Source: Myxococcales bacterium (GTDB lineage: Bacteria; Myxococcota_A; Polyangia; Haliangiales; Haliangiaceae). From it: a stretch of DNA of 64,000 bases. The translations under genes and the position numbers were made by a program. The notes beneath the pieces are model-generated. The model did no database searches, was not told where the DNA came from, and saw nothing but the letters and a program-made list of their open reading frames with translations. The DNA is taken from NCBI GenBank assembly GCA_016706545.1, contig JADJJK010000049.1, forward strand, positions 1 to 64,000. Reading direction: 5' to 3'. Positions 46,635 to 56,693 of this stretch are shown here, one piece after another. Positions within the stretch are counted from its first letter, which is position 1; each line of letters starts with the position of its first letter.

Positions 46635-48512
46635 TGCTGCAGGTGGTCCGGCAGCGGGCGGCCGATGGAGAGCGGGTCGACGCCGGTCGCTTCCATCTCG
46701 GCGAGGACCCAGCGCTCGATGGCGCTGTGGCGGTCGAGGTCGTCCCACAGGCCGCGCAGGGGGAGGCCGTCGGGGTCGAGCGGGGGATCGGCGAGAGATG
46801 GGAGTGACGAGAGTGGTGAGGGTGGCGAGGGTGGTGCCGGTGTGCGGGGGAACGTGGGCGGCGGGGAGGCGGCTGGTGCTGCGGTGGGGGCGAGAGGTGC
46901 GGCGGCTGCAGGGGAGGAAGGTGCGGTTGCTGCGTCGGCGCGGCGCTGGATGCGTGTCACGGTGGCGGCGGCGTCCCAGCTATCGACGCGCTCGCCGCGC
47001 CAGCGGCACAGTCCGGTGGTCGAGGTCAGCGGCAGGGCGGCGTTGGCGGCGTTGGCGGCGCGCATCGCCGGCCAGCCGAGCAGCGGCGGCGCGGGGCGCG
47101 GCGGCAGCGGGACGACGGCGCGGCCTTGCGGATCTTCGAAGCCGAGCGCGCCGGCAGGTGATTGCGTGATGCGATAGCCGCGCTCGTGGACATACGAGTG
47201 GTGGAGTGAGCAGAGCAGCGCCAGGTTGGGCAGGCTGGTCTCGCCGCCGTCGGCCCAGTGCTGCAGGTGGTGTCCCTCGAGGAACAGGCGGTGGTCGCAG
47301 CCGGGGAAGCGGCAGGTGCGGTCGCGTAACAAGAGCGCGCGCTTGAGGGCGGCGGGGATGGTGCGGGTCTTGCGGCCGACGGAGAGCGGGGCTGCGTCGG
47401 TGACGGTAGCTGCGGCGACGGTGGCGACGACCAGGCCGCAGTCGCAGGCCAGGCGGCGGGTGGCTTGCGGAGAGAGCGCAAGGTCGGTCTCGATGGTGAG
47501 GGCGACTGGCAGCGAGGCGCCACGGTCGGTGAAGGAGACGGGCTCGAGGGGCTACATCGGTGGTTGCGGAGATGTCGGCGGTGGAGTCGGCGGTGCTGGT
47601 GGCTGAGTCGGTGGTCGCGGCAGATTGCTGCAGCAGCGCCACGGGCACGGTGACGATCAGCTCGACGGGAGCGCGCTCGGCGCTGCCGCCCCGTGCGTAA
47701 GACTGGACCAGGGCCATCAGGCCATCGGCGCGGTTGTACGGGCGGCGCGTGGTGGTCGTGGTGGTCGCGAGGCTCCGCGTTTCCGCGGAGACGCCAGCCG
47801 CTGGCTCGGCAGGTGCTGGCGCTTCCGCGGAAACGTCAGCAACCTCCGCGGAGGCGTCCGTCGATCGCTCGGCAGGTGCGGACGTTTCCTCGGAAGCCGC
47901 CGACGTTTCCTTGGAAGCCGCCGCCGGCTCGCGCGTGCAGTCCACGGCGGCTTGCTGCAGTACTTGAAGTAGCAGCGCGGCCTCGTCGGGGCGCAGGCAC
48001 GCCTTGACGCACACCATGCCAGAGGCCGTCGTCGTGTGCGCCACGTAGCGCTCGCTGTCGTGTGGGCGTACGGCCTTGCTGGCGGCGTCTGCGCCGAGCA
48101 CGCCGACCTTGCGGCACACGGTCTCGAGCTGGCTGGCGGTGCAGTGCTGGGCGTAGCCAAGGAGCACGGCCTCGGTGGCAGCGGTGGCCACGCGAGTGAT
48201 GGCACGAGTCTTGGAATACGAGATCTTCCCGGCAGACAAGGCCTCTGATACTTGAGGCAAGGTGTGCAGGGCTCTGGCCACGCGCAGGTGTTCGCGCGCG
48301 GTGCCAAGATCCCAGCCCACGCGCCAGCTCAGCCAGTGGGCGCAGGTGCCAAAGCCCTGGCGGTACCAGCCGCCGGCCGCGTCGAACGTCCGCAGGTCGG
48401 CGAGCAGACGGTGCATAGCGGCGTCCAGGTGGACCGCTTGCTCGGCGATGTGTTCGCCCAAAGCTTGAACTTCCTCGACGGAGAGTGGCTCGCTCATGAG
48501 GCTTTGTAACAT
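46613..48512 (-). pseudogene. DUF222/HNH endonuclease (13E12 type), single frameshift
   Basis: N-terminal DUF222 domain (FDAAGGWYRQGFGTCAHWLSWRVGWDLGTAREHLRVARAL), a repetitive Ala/Ser/Glu linker (residues about 195-260), then a C-terminal HNH domain: RDRTCRFPGCDHRLFLEGHHLQHWADGGETSLPNLALLCSLHH. The two halves are in different frames. The switch is at a CCCC run (47548-47551); one extra C restores VAP-LEPVSFTDRGASLPV and the whole HNH. Proteins of this type occur as multi-copy families and may be mobile. ATG 48512 or 48497. It could be a sequencing error, phase variation, or true inactivation. Confidence 0.8.
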
Positions 48513-48799
48513 GGCGATTTTCGGCGCCGGACTTGGTGCCTGGCGTGCCCCTGGTGCCGCGGAAGCGCGGGTGGCGCGACTTTTCGTGGGGTACGCAGGG
48601 AGATGAGGAAAATGGCGCTCGCAGAGGCCGCGGGTGAAGAGAATGCGGTGGATTGGCGGCGACGCGGGTGACCGAGCGCGGGAGGTGTCAAGAGAAATGT
48701 TTGATTGTGATATGGATATTGGATAGTAGATCTTGAATTGTTGAAGTCGTCCGGCAGGCGGACGAGAGCGCGCTGGGACGTGAGATCGAGATCGCGGAG

Positions 48800-48874
48800 A
48801 CCTCCGCGGAAACGTGGCGTGATCCAAGTCGCAGCGCGTTTCCGCGGAAGCTCCGGGGCTGTGGACGGTGTCGG
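48800..48874. repeat. 80-bp repeat copy A containing a perfect 12-bp inverted repeat
   Basis: TCCGCGGAAACG and its exact complement CGTTTCCGCGGA flank a 22-base core (GTGATCCAAGTCGCAGC). The same arms occur inside the HNH gene linker near 47778 and 47823. Confidence 0.8.
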
Positions 48875-49230
48875 GCTATGGACAACCGCGCCCGTCGAGC
48901 CCGGGCAGAAGCGATGCGCGCAAGCGACGCGGTTGACCACAGCCCTTGGAGAGGCGCAGGAGGGCCAGGTGCAGCAGGCGTGCCTGGGAGGGCGGCGCGC
49001 CTCTCCACACCGCCGCACAGCCCCTGCTGTTTTCAGAACCCTGATTTTTTTTGTTTTTTGGACCCAGAACCCAGAACGGATCGTCAGGTAACGACAAGGG
49101 TGAGCGCGTGGGATGTGGGTAGGCCAAGCACGGTGCTTGGGTCGAGCACGGTGGGTGGGTCAAGCATGGTGGGTGGGCGCGCACGGTGGTCGGTGGTCGG
49201 GGGGCAGGCACGGTTCACGAGGGTGGCGGA

Positions 49231-49313
49231 AACCTCCGCGGAAACGTGGGCGTGATCCAAGTCGCAGCGCGTCGCCGCGGAGGCCCCGGGGCCCCGGGGC
49301 GGTGGGCGGTGTC
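49231..49313. repeat. 80-bp repeat copy B, direct orientation
   Basis: Same core as copy A with a nearly complete match over about 40 bases; the right arm is diverged and a short GGCCCC insertion is present. 431 bp downstream of copy A and just before xerC. Confidence 0.78.
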
Positions 49314-49390
49314 GCGGGCGGATCTAAGACGAGCTAGCGCCGGCGGCGGAATTCTCGCCATGTGCGCAGGAGGCGCGTATTCTCCGGCGG

Positions 49391-50338
49391 GTGGATTGGG
49401 AGCCCGCGATCGCGACGTTTCGCGACTACCTGCAGGTCGAGCGCGGCTATTCGCCGCGCACCGTGACCTCGTATGTGCGGGACGTCGAGGAGCTGCGGCG
49501 CAACCTGCCGCCGGGCTCGACCCCGGCGCGGCTGTCGGTGACCAGCGTGCGCAGCCAGCTCGCGGCGCTCAGCGGCCGCAACCAGGCCGCGACCATCGGC
49601 CGCAAGCTGTCGAGCCTGCGCGCCTTCTTCCGCTTCTTGGCCCGCCGCGGGGTGCTGGAGGGCAACCCGGCGCAGGCGGTGCGTGGTCCTCGTAAGAAGA
49701 AGGGCCTGCCACGCGCCCTGGACGTGGACGACGCCTTTCGCCTGGTCGAGGCGCCAGCGCGCGCCCCGATCACGCCGCGGCGTCGCCTGTCCCAGCGTGA
49801 GCTGGTGCGGCATCATGACCTCCGGCGGCGCGACGCGGCGCTGCTGGAGCTGCTGTACTCCACCGGGTTGCGCGTGTCCGAGGCCTGCGCGCTGGTGGTC
49901 GGGGATATCGATCGCCAGCGCTACGGCACGCCGATGGTCCTGGTGCGGCACGGCAAGGGCGGCAAGAGCCGTGAGGTGCCGCTGGGGGGGGCCGCGGAGC
50001 GCGCGCTGGCGGCGTACCTCGGCACTCGCGCGGTGGACGGCAAGGTCGCCGAGTCCGCGCCGCTGTTCTGCAACGGCGATGGCGACCGCCTCTCGGTGCG
50101 CTCGGTGCAGCGGCTGGTTCGCGCGTGGTCGACCCGCGGCGGGGTGGCGGCGCGCGCCACGCCGCACTCCATGCGCCACAGCTTCGCCACCCACCTGCTC
50201 GATGCCGGGGTCGACCTGCGCTCCATCCAGGAGCTCCTGGGGCACGCGAGCCTGTCGTCGACGCAGATCTACACCAAGGTCTCGCTGGATCACCTGATGA
50301 GCGTGTACGACGCGGCGCACCCACGGGCCCGTCGGTAG
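49391..50338 (+). CDS. xerC: Tyrosine recombinase XerC
   Basis: A 315-residue site-specific recombinase. The N-terminal SAM-like core-binding domain (FRDYLQVERGYSPRTVTSYVRDVEELRR) precedes the catalytic domain with Arg I in YSTGLRVSEA, Lys in HGKGGKSREVPL, H-x-x-R in PHSMRHSFATHLLDAG, His in LGHASLSSTQIYTKV and the tyrosine nucleophile in that last motif. Its place before hslV-hslU is the conserved order seen in many bacteria and supports the XerC name. It resolves chromosome dimers at dif. The start is GTG 49391. Confidence 0.92.
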   Translation: MDWEPAIATFRDYLQVERGYSPRTVTSYVRDVEELRRNLPPGSTPARLSVTSVRSQLAALSGRNQAATIGRKLSSLRAFFRFLARRGVLEGNPAQAVRGPRKKKGLPRALDVDDAFRLVEAPARAPITPRRRLSQRELVRHHDLRRRDAALLELLYSTGLRVSEACALVVGDIDRQRYGTPMVLVRHGKGGKSREVPLGGAAERALAAYLGTRAVDGKVAESAPLFCNGDGDRLSVRSVQRLVRAWSTRGGVAARATPHSMRHSFATHLLDAGVDLRSIQELLGHASLSSTQIYTKVSLDHLMSVYDAAHPRARR

Positions 50339-50362
50339 CGCGCCTGGCTTTGCAGCCCGGCG

Positions 50363-50383
50363 GCCCTCGCTGGCGCCGAGGGC
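50363..50383 (+). terminator. 7-bp stem-loop between xerC and hslV
   Basis: GCCCTCG and CGAGGGC around CTGGCGC, 24 bp after the xerC stop. With no U-tract it may be an attenuator or processing site, given the conserved xerC-hslVU linkage. Confidence 0.4.
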
Positions 50384-50492
50384 GAGTCGGCGAGTCTGCC
50401 GTGAGTCGGCCGCGCGTCCGCGATCGCGCTGGCCGCCGCGTCAGAATGTCCCTCCGGGTGACCCGACGTGCGTTTCGAGCTACCGTTGGTCG

Positions 50493-51028
50493 GTGCCGAC
50501 TCCCTTTCGCTCCACGACCATCCTCTCTGTGCGCCGCAACGGCCACGTCGTCGTCGCTGGCGATGGCCAGGTGACCCTCGGCAACACCGTCGTCAAGGGC
50601 GGCGCTCGCAAGGTGCGCCGGCTCGGTGAGGGGCGCGCCATCGGTGGGTTCGCGGGCTCTGCGGCAGACGGCATCGCGCTGTTTGAACGGCTGGATGAGA
50701 AGCTGCGCGAGCAGCGCGCCCCGCTGCGCCGCGCGGCGGTTGACCTGGCCAAGGAGTGGCGCACCGACCGCGCCATGCGGCGGCTCGAGGCGATGTTGGT
50801 GGTGGCCGACCTCGAGGGGACCTACATCCTCTCAGGCTCGGGCGACGTCATCGAGCCAGATGACGGCGTGTGCGCCATCGGCTCCGGCGGCCCGTACGCG
50901 CTGGCGGCGGCGCGCGCGCTCCTGGTCCACACCGAGCTGCCGGCGCGCGGCATCGTCGAGGCCGCCATGAAGGTCGCCGCGGAGATCTGCATCTACACCA
51001 ACGCCAACCTCGTGGTGGAGGAGCTGTC

Positions 51029-51032
<4 letters not shown>
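50493..51032 (+). CDS. hslV: ATP-dependent protease peptidase subunit HslV
   Basis: A 179-residue proteasome-like N-terminal-threonine peptidase. The mature start TTILSVRRNG follows a seven-residue leader (MPTPFRS) from GTG 50493, consistent with the short propeptide that is removed to expose the catalytic Thr. VAGDGQVTLG, GGFAGSAADG, the Asp/Lys residues of the active site and the C-terminal AAEICIYTNANLVVEEL are conserved. It assembles as two hexameric rings capped by HslU. It overlaps hslU by 4 bp (GTGA). Confidence 0.95.
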
Positions 51033-52393
<1,361 letters not shown>

Positions 52394-52425
52394 CCATGGC
52401 GCGTGAGCGCGCGTGTACGAATGTA

Positions 52426-52445
52426 GCGACGCTGTACTGCGTCGC
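52426..52445 (+). terminator. 7-bp stem-loop after hslU
   Basis: GCGACGC and GCGTCGC around TGTACT, 33 bp after the hslU stop and 68 bp before the sigma factor ATG. Likely the end of the protease operon; no U-tract. Confidence 0.45.
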
Positions 52446-52512
52446 CGTGGGGCGGGAGGTGTCGTAAGAGCATCGCTTGCCCAGGCGCGACGCGCTCCTC
52501 TACCATCGGGCC

Positions 52513-53190
52513 ATGGGGCGCGATCTTGAGGGCAGCGACGGCACGGACGTGGAGTTGCTGGCGGCGTGGCGTGCGGGGGACCCACGCAGCGGCAAGCTCT
52601 TGTGGACGCGGCATCATGCTTCGGTGCAGGCGCAGGTGCGCAACAAGGTCCCGTGGGCGGAGGCTCGCGATGTGCTCCAGGAGACCTTCATCATCGCGCT
52701 CAACTCGCGCAGCGAGGTCCGCAACGTTCGCGCCTACCTCCTTGGCATCTCGCTGAACCTGGTGCGCGATCACTTCCGGAAGGCCACGCGGCGGCAGCGC
52801 CTGGACGAGCGCCTCGATGGCGTGAGCGTGGCCGGGCTGTACCCGGATCCGGAGCAGTGGGTGGGCGCCAAGCGTGAGCGTCGGTTGCTCTTGCACGCGA
52901 TGCGGCGGGTGCAGCTCAAGCTGCAGATGGTGCTGGAGCTCCGGTACTGGGAGGGCCTGCGCGATCACGAGATCGCGGAGGTGCTGGGCCGCCCGCTGGG
53001 CACGGTCAAGACCCAGCTCGCCGCGGGGCGCGAGGCGCTGGCGCAGGAGGTTCGCAGCCTCGGGCGCACGCCGGCCGAGGTGCACAGCACGCTGGACACG
53101 CTGGAGGAGTGGGCGGCGCGGACCCAGGCCAGCATCGCGGAGCTGCGCGCCGTCGCGCTGGGGCATGCGGTGGAGGACCGTCGGGCGTGA
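52513..53190 (+). CDS. ECF-type sigma-70 family RNA polymerase sigma factor
   Basis: A 225-residue sigma factor. Region 2 (about 15-90) has DVLQETFIIALNSRSEVRNVRAYLLGISLNLVRDHFRK. Region 4 (about 140-195) has the HTH GLRDHEIAEVLGRPLGTVKTQLAAGREAL. There is no region 3 and no adjacent anti-sigma factor; instead its stop overlaps a kinase gene (GTGA). A C-terminal extension of about 30 residues (LDTLEEWAARTQASIAELRA) may be a regulatory helix. This arrangement resembles ECF groups controlled by Ser/Thr phosphorylation. ATG 52513. Confidence 0.88.
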   Translation: MGRDLEGSDGTDVELLAAWRAGDPRSGKLLWTRHHASVQAQVRNKVPWAEARDVLQETFIIALNSRSEVRNVRAYLLGISLNLVRDHFRKATRRQRLDERLDGVSVAGLYPDPEQWVGAKRERRLLLHAMRRVQLKLQMVLELRYWEGLRDHEIAEVLGRPLGTVKTQLAAGREALAQEVRSLGRTPAEVHSTLDTLEEWAARTQASIAELRAVALGHAVEDRRA

Positions 53191-56100
53191 GCGGCTCGGG
53201 GCAGCCGGAGCGGCCGGAGCGGCCGGGGCAGGCAGCCCAGCCGGAGGAGCAAGAGCAGCCAGAGGAGCAAGAGCAGCCAGAGGAGCACGAGCAACCAGCT
53301 CCGCCAGATCCGTCAGCGCAGCCGGGCGGCTGGCTGCAGAGCGCGGGCCTCGAGCTGCAAGGCGAGCTGGTCACGGCGCGGCTCTTTGGCGAGGCCGCCC
53401 CCAAGATCGACCGCTTCGAAGTGGAGCGCCTGCTTGGCGCCGGTGCCAGCGCGGAGGTGTACGCCGCCCGGGATCCGGTCCTCGACCGCCGCGTCGCGAT
53501 AAAGCTCCTGGCGCGCCCGGCAAGCGGCGGTGGCGACGCCGTCGAGCACGCTGTGCGGCTGCTCCCCGAAGCGCGGGCCCTGGCCAGGCTGTCCCATCGC
53601 AACGTGGTGGCCATCTATGACGTGGGGAGCTGGCGAGGGCGGCCGTTCATCGCGATGGAGCTGATTGACGGGCAGACGCTGGCCGCGTGGCTGCAGGGCG
53701 CGCCTCGCCGGGTGCGTGAGATCCTGGCGGTGTTCCGGGAGGCCGGGCTTGGGCTCGCCGAGGCGCATCGGCATGGCCATGTCCACCGGGACTTCAAGCC
53801 CGCGAACGTGCTGGTGGCGAGCGACGGGCGCGTGGTGGTCACGGACTTCGGGCTGGTGGGCCGGGTGCGCGTCAGCGAGCAAGGGGGGGACGGTGGCGCC
53901 GCGGGCACCTCACCCGTCGGGACGCCTGCGTACGTCGCGCCAGAGCAGCGCGAGGGCGCGCCTGCGCATCCCTCGGCCGACGTGTACAGCTTCGCGCTGG
54001 CGCTGACCGAGGCGGTGCTGGGGCAGCATCCGCAGCCCGAGACCGACGCGCGGTGGCAGCCGGCGCTGCGCCGGCGAGTGTCGCCGCCGGTGTATCGCGA
54101 GCTCGCGCGCGCGCTGGAGCCCGTGGTCGAGCGGCGCACGTCGTCGCTCGACCCGCTGCTCGCCGCGCTGCTCGCCGCGCTGCAAGCGCGGCCGGCCCGC
54201 CACCGCGCCCGCTGGCTGGCAGCCCTGGCGCTCGCCGCGCTGGCGGCGCAGACGGCGCTGCCTCACCGCGGGCCTTGGCTCGTGGTGCAGCCTGGAGGCG
54301 GGGGCGAGCGTGCGGCCGGGGTCGCGGCCATCGGCGGGGGCGTGGCCGAGCGTGGTGCCGAGGGCGGTGCCGAGCGCGGTGTCGCCGGAGCGACCGAAGG
54401 CGTCGCCGACGAAGCGACCGAGCGCCTGGCCGCTGACGCCGTCGAGCGCCCAGGGACCAGCGCGCGCAGCCTGGTGGCGGAGGTCTCCGCGCTCTTGGCC
54501 ACGCCCCCGGCGAAGCGAGCGCTGCGCTGGCAAGCGCGCGCGCGGCAGGTCCTCATGGCACCGGTGCCCGTCGAGGTGCCGTGTCGCTGGCCGGCTGGCG
54601 CGCAGGCCTACGCGGTGACCGGTCGCCACGCCCTGGCGCTGGATGGACGCCAGACGCTGTGGGCGTGCGATCTGCACACCGCGGCGGTGGCGATGGTGGC
54701 GCAGGAGGTCCTGTGCCTGCAGCGACCAGAGGGGAACCTCGTCGGCGTGACTCGCGTCGACGGGACCACCGACGTGTTGCAAGACGAGCCAACCGGGTGG
54801 CGGCTGCTCGCTCAGCAGCCCCCATCCTCGCCACCGGAGCCCGGCCGCGCGCCGTTTCGCTGCGAGTCCGGGCGCCGCGTCACCTCGCTGGTGGATCCGC
54901 CTCTCCTGGCGCGGCCGGCGCGGGGGCGGGTCAGCGCGCGGCTCGGCATCGCTGCGCTCTGGCTCGACGCCGCGGGCCGCCTCTCGTACCACCCAGGCGG
55001 CGGCGCTCGGCGCGTCGTCGCGCGGCGCGTGTCCCGGGCGGTCGCGGACGCGAGCCTGCGGCGCGTCCTGGTGGTCGACGATCGATTTCGGATCTTGGAC
55101 CTCGCCACCGGGCACCAGCTCGCGGAGCTGGTGGAGCCGCCAGCGAGGATCGGCCTTCTGGTGCTCAGCCCGGATGGCGGCACCGCCCTCGTGCGCAACG
55201 GGATGGGGCGCCTCTGGTGGTGGCAAGAGGGGGCGTCGTGGCGACGCAGCGTGGCGACGCCGGTCTTGTCTCCGGCGCTGAGCCCAGATCAGCGCTCGGT
55301 GGTGGGCATCGGCGCCGGGCCAGAGGGCGGGGTGGAGGTGCAGTCCCTGTGGACGGGGCGGCGCTATCCGCTGGCCAGCGGGGCCATGCGGGCGGTGGCC
55401 TTCATGGACGCAGATCGGGTCGCGGCGGTCGGCGAGCAAGGGGAGGTCTTCCGCTGGTCGCTGTCGCAGCAGCGCATGCAGGTGCTGGCCGACCACGAGA
55501 TCGCAGGTGGCTCGGCCTGGGGGCTGGCGGTCTCGGCGCAGGAGGACCTGGTGGCGACCTCCACCAGCTCCCGGCGGGACCCGGTGGTGCGGATCTCCTC
55601 GTTGGTCGGCGGCCCGCAGCAGAGCTGGCCTTTGTCCCAAGGCCAGATCCACGCGCTGTCGTTCGCCGGGAGCTCCGTGGTGGCGGGCACCACCTGGGGC
55701 CGGCTGCAGGTGAAGGACCTGGCCACCGGCCGCTCCACCAGCACGGCGCTCGGCACCTATCGGTGGCTGTGGACGGCCGCGCCGCTGCCCGGCGGCGGTT
55801 ACCTGGTGGGCACCGGGCACTCGCTGGGCGCCGACCAGCGTCGTGGCAACGCGCGGCTCCTGCATGTGCAAGGGGACGAGGTCCATGAGATCTTCGCCGC
55901 GCGGCCAGGCGGCAACACCGGCATCAGCGATATCCAGCTCACCCCCGATGGCCGCCGCGCGGTCGCCGCATCATCCGCCGGCGACCTGGTGCTGTTCGAC
56001 TTGCCGCACGGCAAGGCCACGGTGCTCGATCACGTCGCCGGGGCGACCGCAGGGGATCCGGTGTTTGCCCTGGTGGAGGGCGGCGAGGCGGTGGTCACCG

Positions 56101-56684
56101 GCGGCGGAGACTCCACGCTGCGAGTCTGGGACGCGACCACCGGCGAGCTGCGCTCCGAGCTCCGGCTGGGCGCCGGGCGGATCTACGATCTCGCCGTCCA
56201 AGGGGAGACCGCCCGCGTGCTGGTGGCGACCAGCGACGGCCACCTGGGCCTGTGGAACCTGGCCACCGGACGTCAAGAGCGCAGCTACCGCGGGCACACC
56301 ACGGCGATCTTGCGCGCGCGCTTCGATCGCGAGCACCGCTTGGTCGTGAGCTCGGACCTGAGCGGGCGCGTCTGCGTGCGCTCGGTCGACAGCGAGGTGT
56401 GCTCGACGTGGCTGGAGGGACATCGCCCCGGCGAGTCGATCTTTCGGGTCCAGTTCTTGCGCGATCGACGCTTGCTGACGTTCTCCAACGACGGCGCCGC
56501 GCGGCTGTGGCGGCCGCTGGTCACCAGCGACGCAGCGGAGCTGGCGCGCGAGCTGGAGCAGCGCGTCTTCTCCCCGGCGCCGGCGAGCACGGCGCTCGAG
56601 CGACCGGTGTCCGAGGTGAACCCGCGGGGCGGCCTCCAGCACGCCGTCAGCGCGGAGCAGCCTGGGCAGCGCGCGGCGCTGTAG
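53187..56684 (+). CDS. Ser/Thr kinase with TM helix and C-terminal WD-like propeller, coupled to sigma factor
   Basis: A 1165-residue protein from GTG 53187. An acidic EEQEQP-repeat leader (18-base units) precedes the kinase (about 70-330), which has GAGASAEV in place of the usual glycine loop, VAIKLL, HRDFKPAN, TDFGLV and VAPEQ. A TM helix lies near 335-355 (WLAALALAALAAQTAL). Residues about 400-1140 form WD/propeller-type repeats, for example LTPDGRRAVAASSAGDLVLFDL, GGEAVVTGGGDSTLRVWDATTGEL and VLVATSDGHLGLWNLATGRQ. The propeller is probably extracytoplasmic and could be the sensor, with the kinase acting on the sigma factor. Confidence 0.9.
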   Translation: MSGSGQPERPERPGQAAQPEEQEQPEEQEQPEEHEQPAPPDPSAQPGGWLQSAGLELQGELVTARLFGEAAPKIDRFEVERLLGAGASAEVYAARDPVLDRRVAIKLLARPASGGGDAVEHAVRLLPEARALARLSHRNVVAIYDVGSWRGRPFIAMELIDGQTLAAWLQGAPRRVREILAVFREAGLGLAEAHRHGHVHRDFKPANVLVASDGRVVVTDFGLVGRVRVSEQGGDGGAAGTSPVGTPAYVAPEQREGAPAHPSADVYSFALALTEAVLGQHPQPETDARWQPALRRRVSPPVYRELARALEPVVERRTSSLDPLLAALLAALQARPARHRARWLAALALAALAAQTALPHRGPWLVVQPGGGGERAAGVAAIGGGVAERGAEGGAERGVAGATEGVADEATERLAADAVERPGTSARSLVAEVSALLATPPAKRALRWQARARQVLMAPVPVEVPCRWPAGAQAYAVTGRHALALDGRQTLWACDLHTAAVAMVAQEVLCLQRPEGNLVGVTRVDGTTDVLQDEPTGWRLLAQQPPSSPPEPGRAPFRCESGRRVTSLVDPPLLARPARGRVSARLGIAALWLDAAGRLSYHPGGGARRVVARRVSRAVADASLRRVLVVDDRFRILDLATGHQLAELVEPPARIGLLVLSPDGGTALVRNGMGRLWWWQEGASWRRSVATPVLSPALSPDQRSVVGIGAGPEGGVEVQSLWTGRRYPLASGAMRAVAFMDADRVAAVGEQGEVFRWSLSQQRMQVLADHEIAGGSAWGLAVSAQEDLVATSTSSRRDPVVRISSLVGGPQQSWPLSQGQIHALSFAGSSVVAGTTWGRLQVKDLATGRSTSTALGTYRWLWTAAPLPGGGYLVGTGHSLGADQRRGNARLLHVQGDEVHEIFAARPGGNTGISDIQLTPDGRRAVAASSAGDLVLFDLPHGKATVLDHVAGATAGDPVFALVEGGEAVVTGGGDSTLRVWDATTGELRSELRLGAGRIYDLAVQGETARVLVATSDGHLGLWNLATGRQERSYRGHTTAILRARFDREHRLVVSSDLSGRVCVRSVDSEVCSTWLEGHRPGESIFRVQFLRDRRLLTFSNDGAARLWRPLVTSDAAELARELEQRVFSPAPASTALERPVSEVNPRGGLQHAVSAEQPGQRAAL
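53243..53296 (+). repeat. 18-bp tandem repeat at the start of the kinase-propeller gene
   Basis: Three in-frame units of GAGGAGCAAGAGCAGCCA encoding Glu-Glu-Gln-Glu-Gln-Pro. Confidence 0.85.
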
Positions 56685-56693
56685 CAGGGGACC

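Larger units (their letters stand above)
48513..49390. other. Repeat-rich 878-bp intergenic region
   Basis: No supported gene. It holds an AT-rich island at about 48690-48745, two direct copies of an 80-bp element (48800-48874 and 49231-49313), a T-rich patch near 49042-49058, and short GGTGGGTGGGTCAAGCA-like repeats at 49130-49200. Predicted short frames here have no family resemblance. Confidence 0.6.

Noticed and set aside
48494..49018. 174-codon minus-strand frame upstream of the HNH gene
   Set aside because: Composed largely of the repeat element, with no domain; overlaps the HNH start.
49029..49060. Rho-independent terminator at the T-rich patch
   Set aside because: No GC stem precedes the T run.
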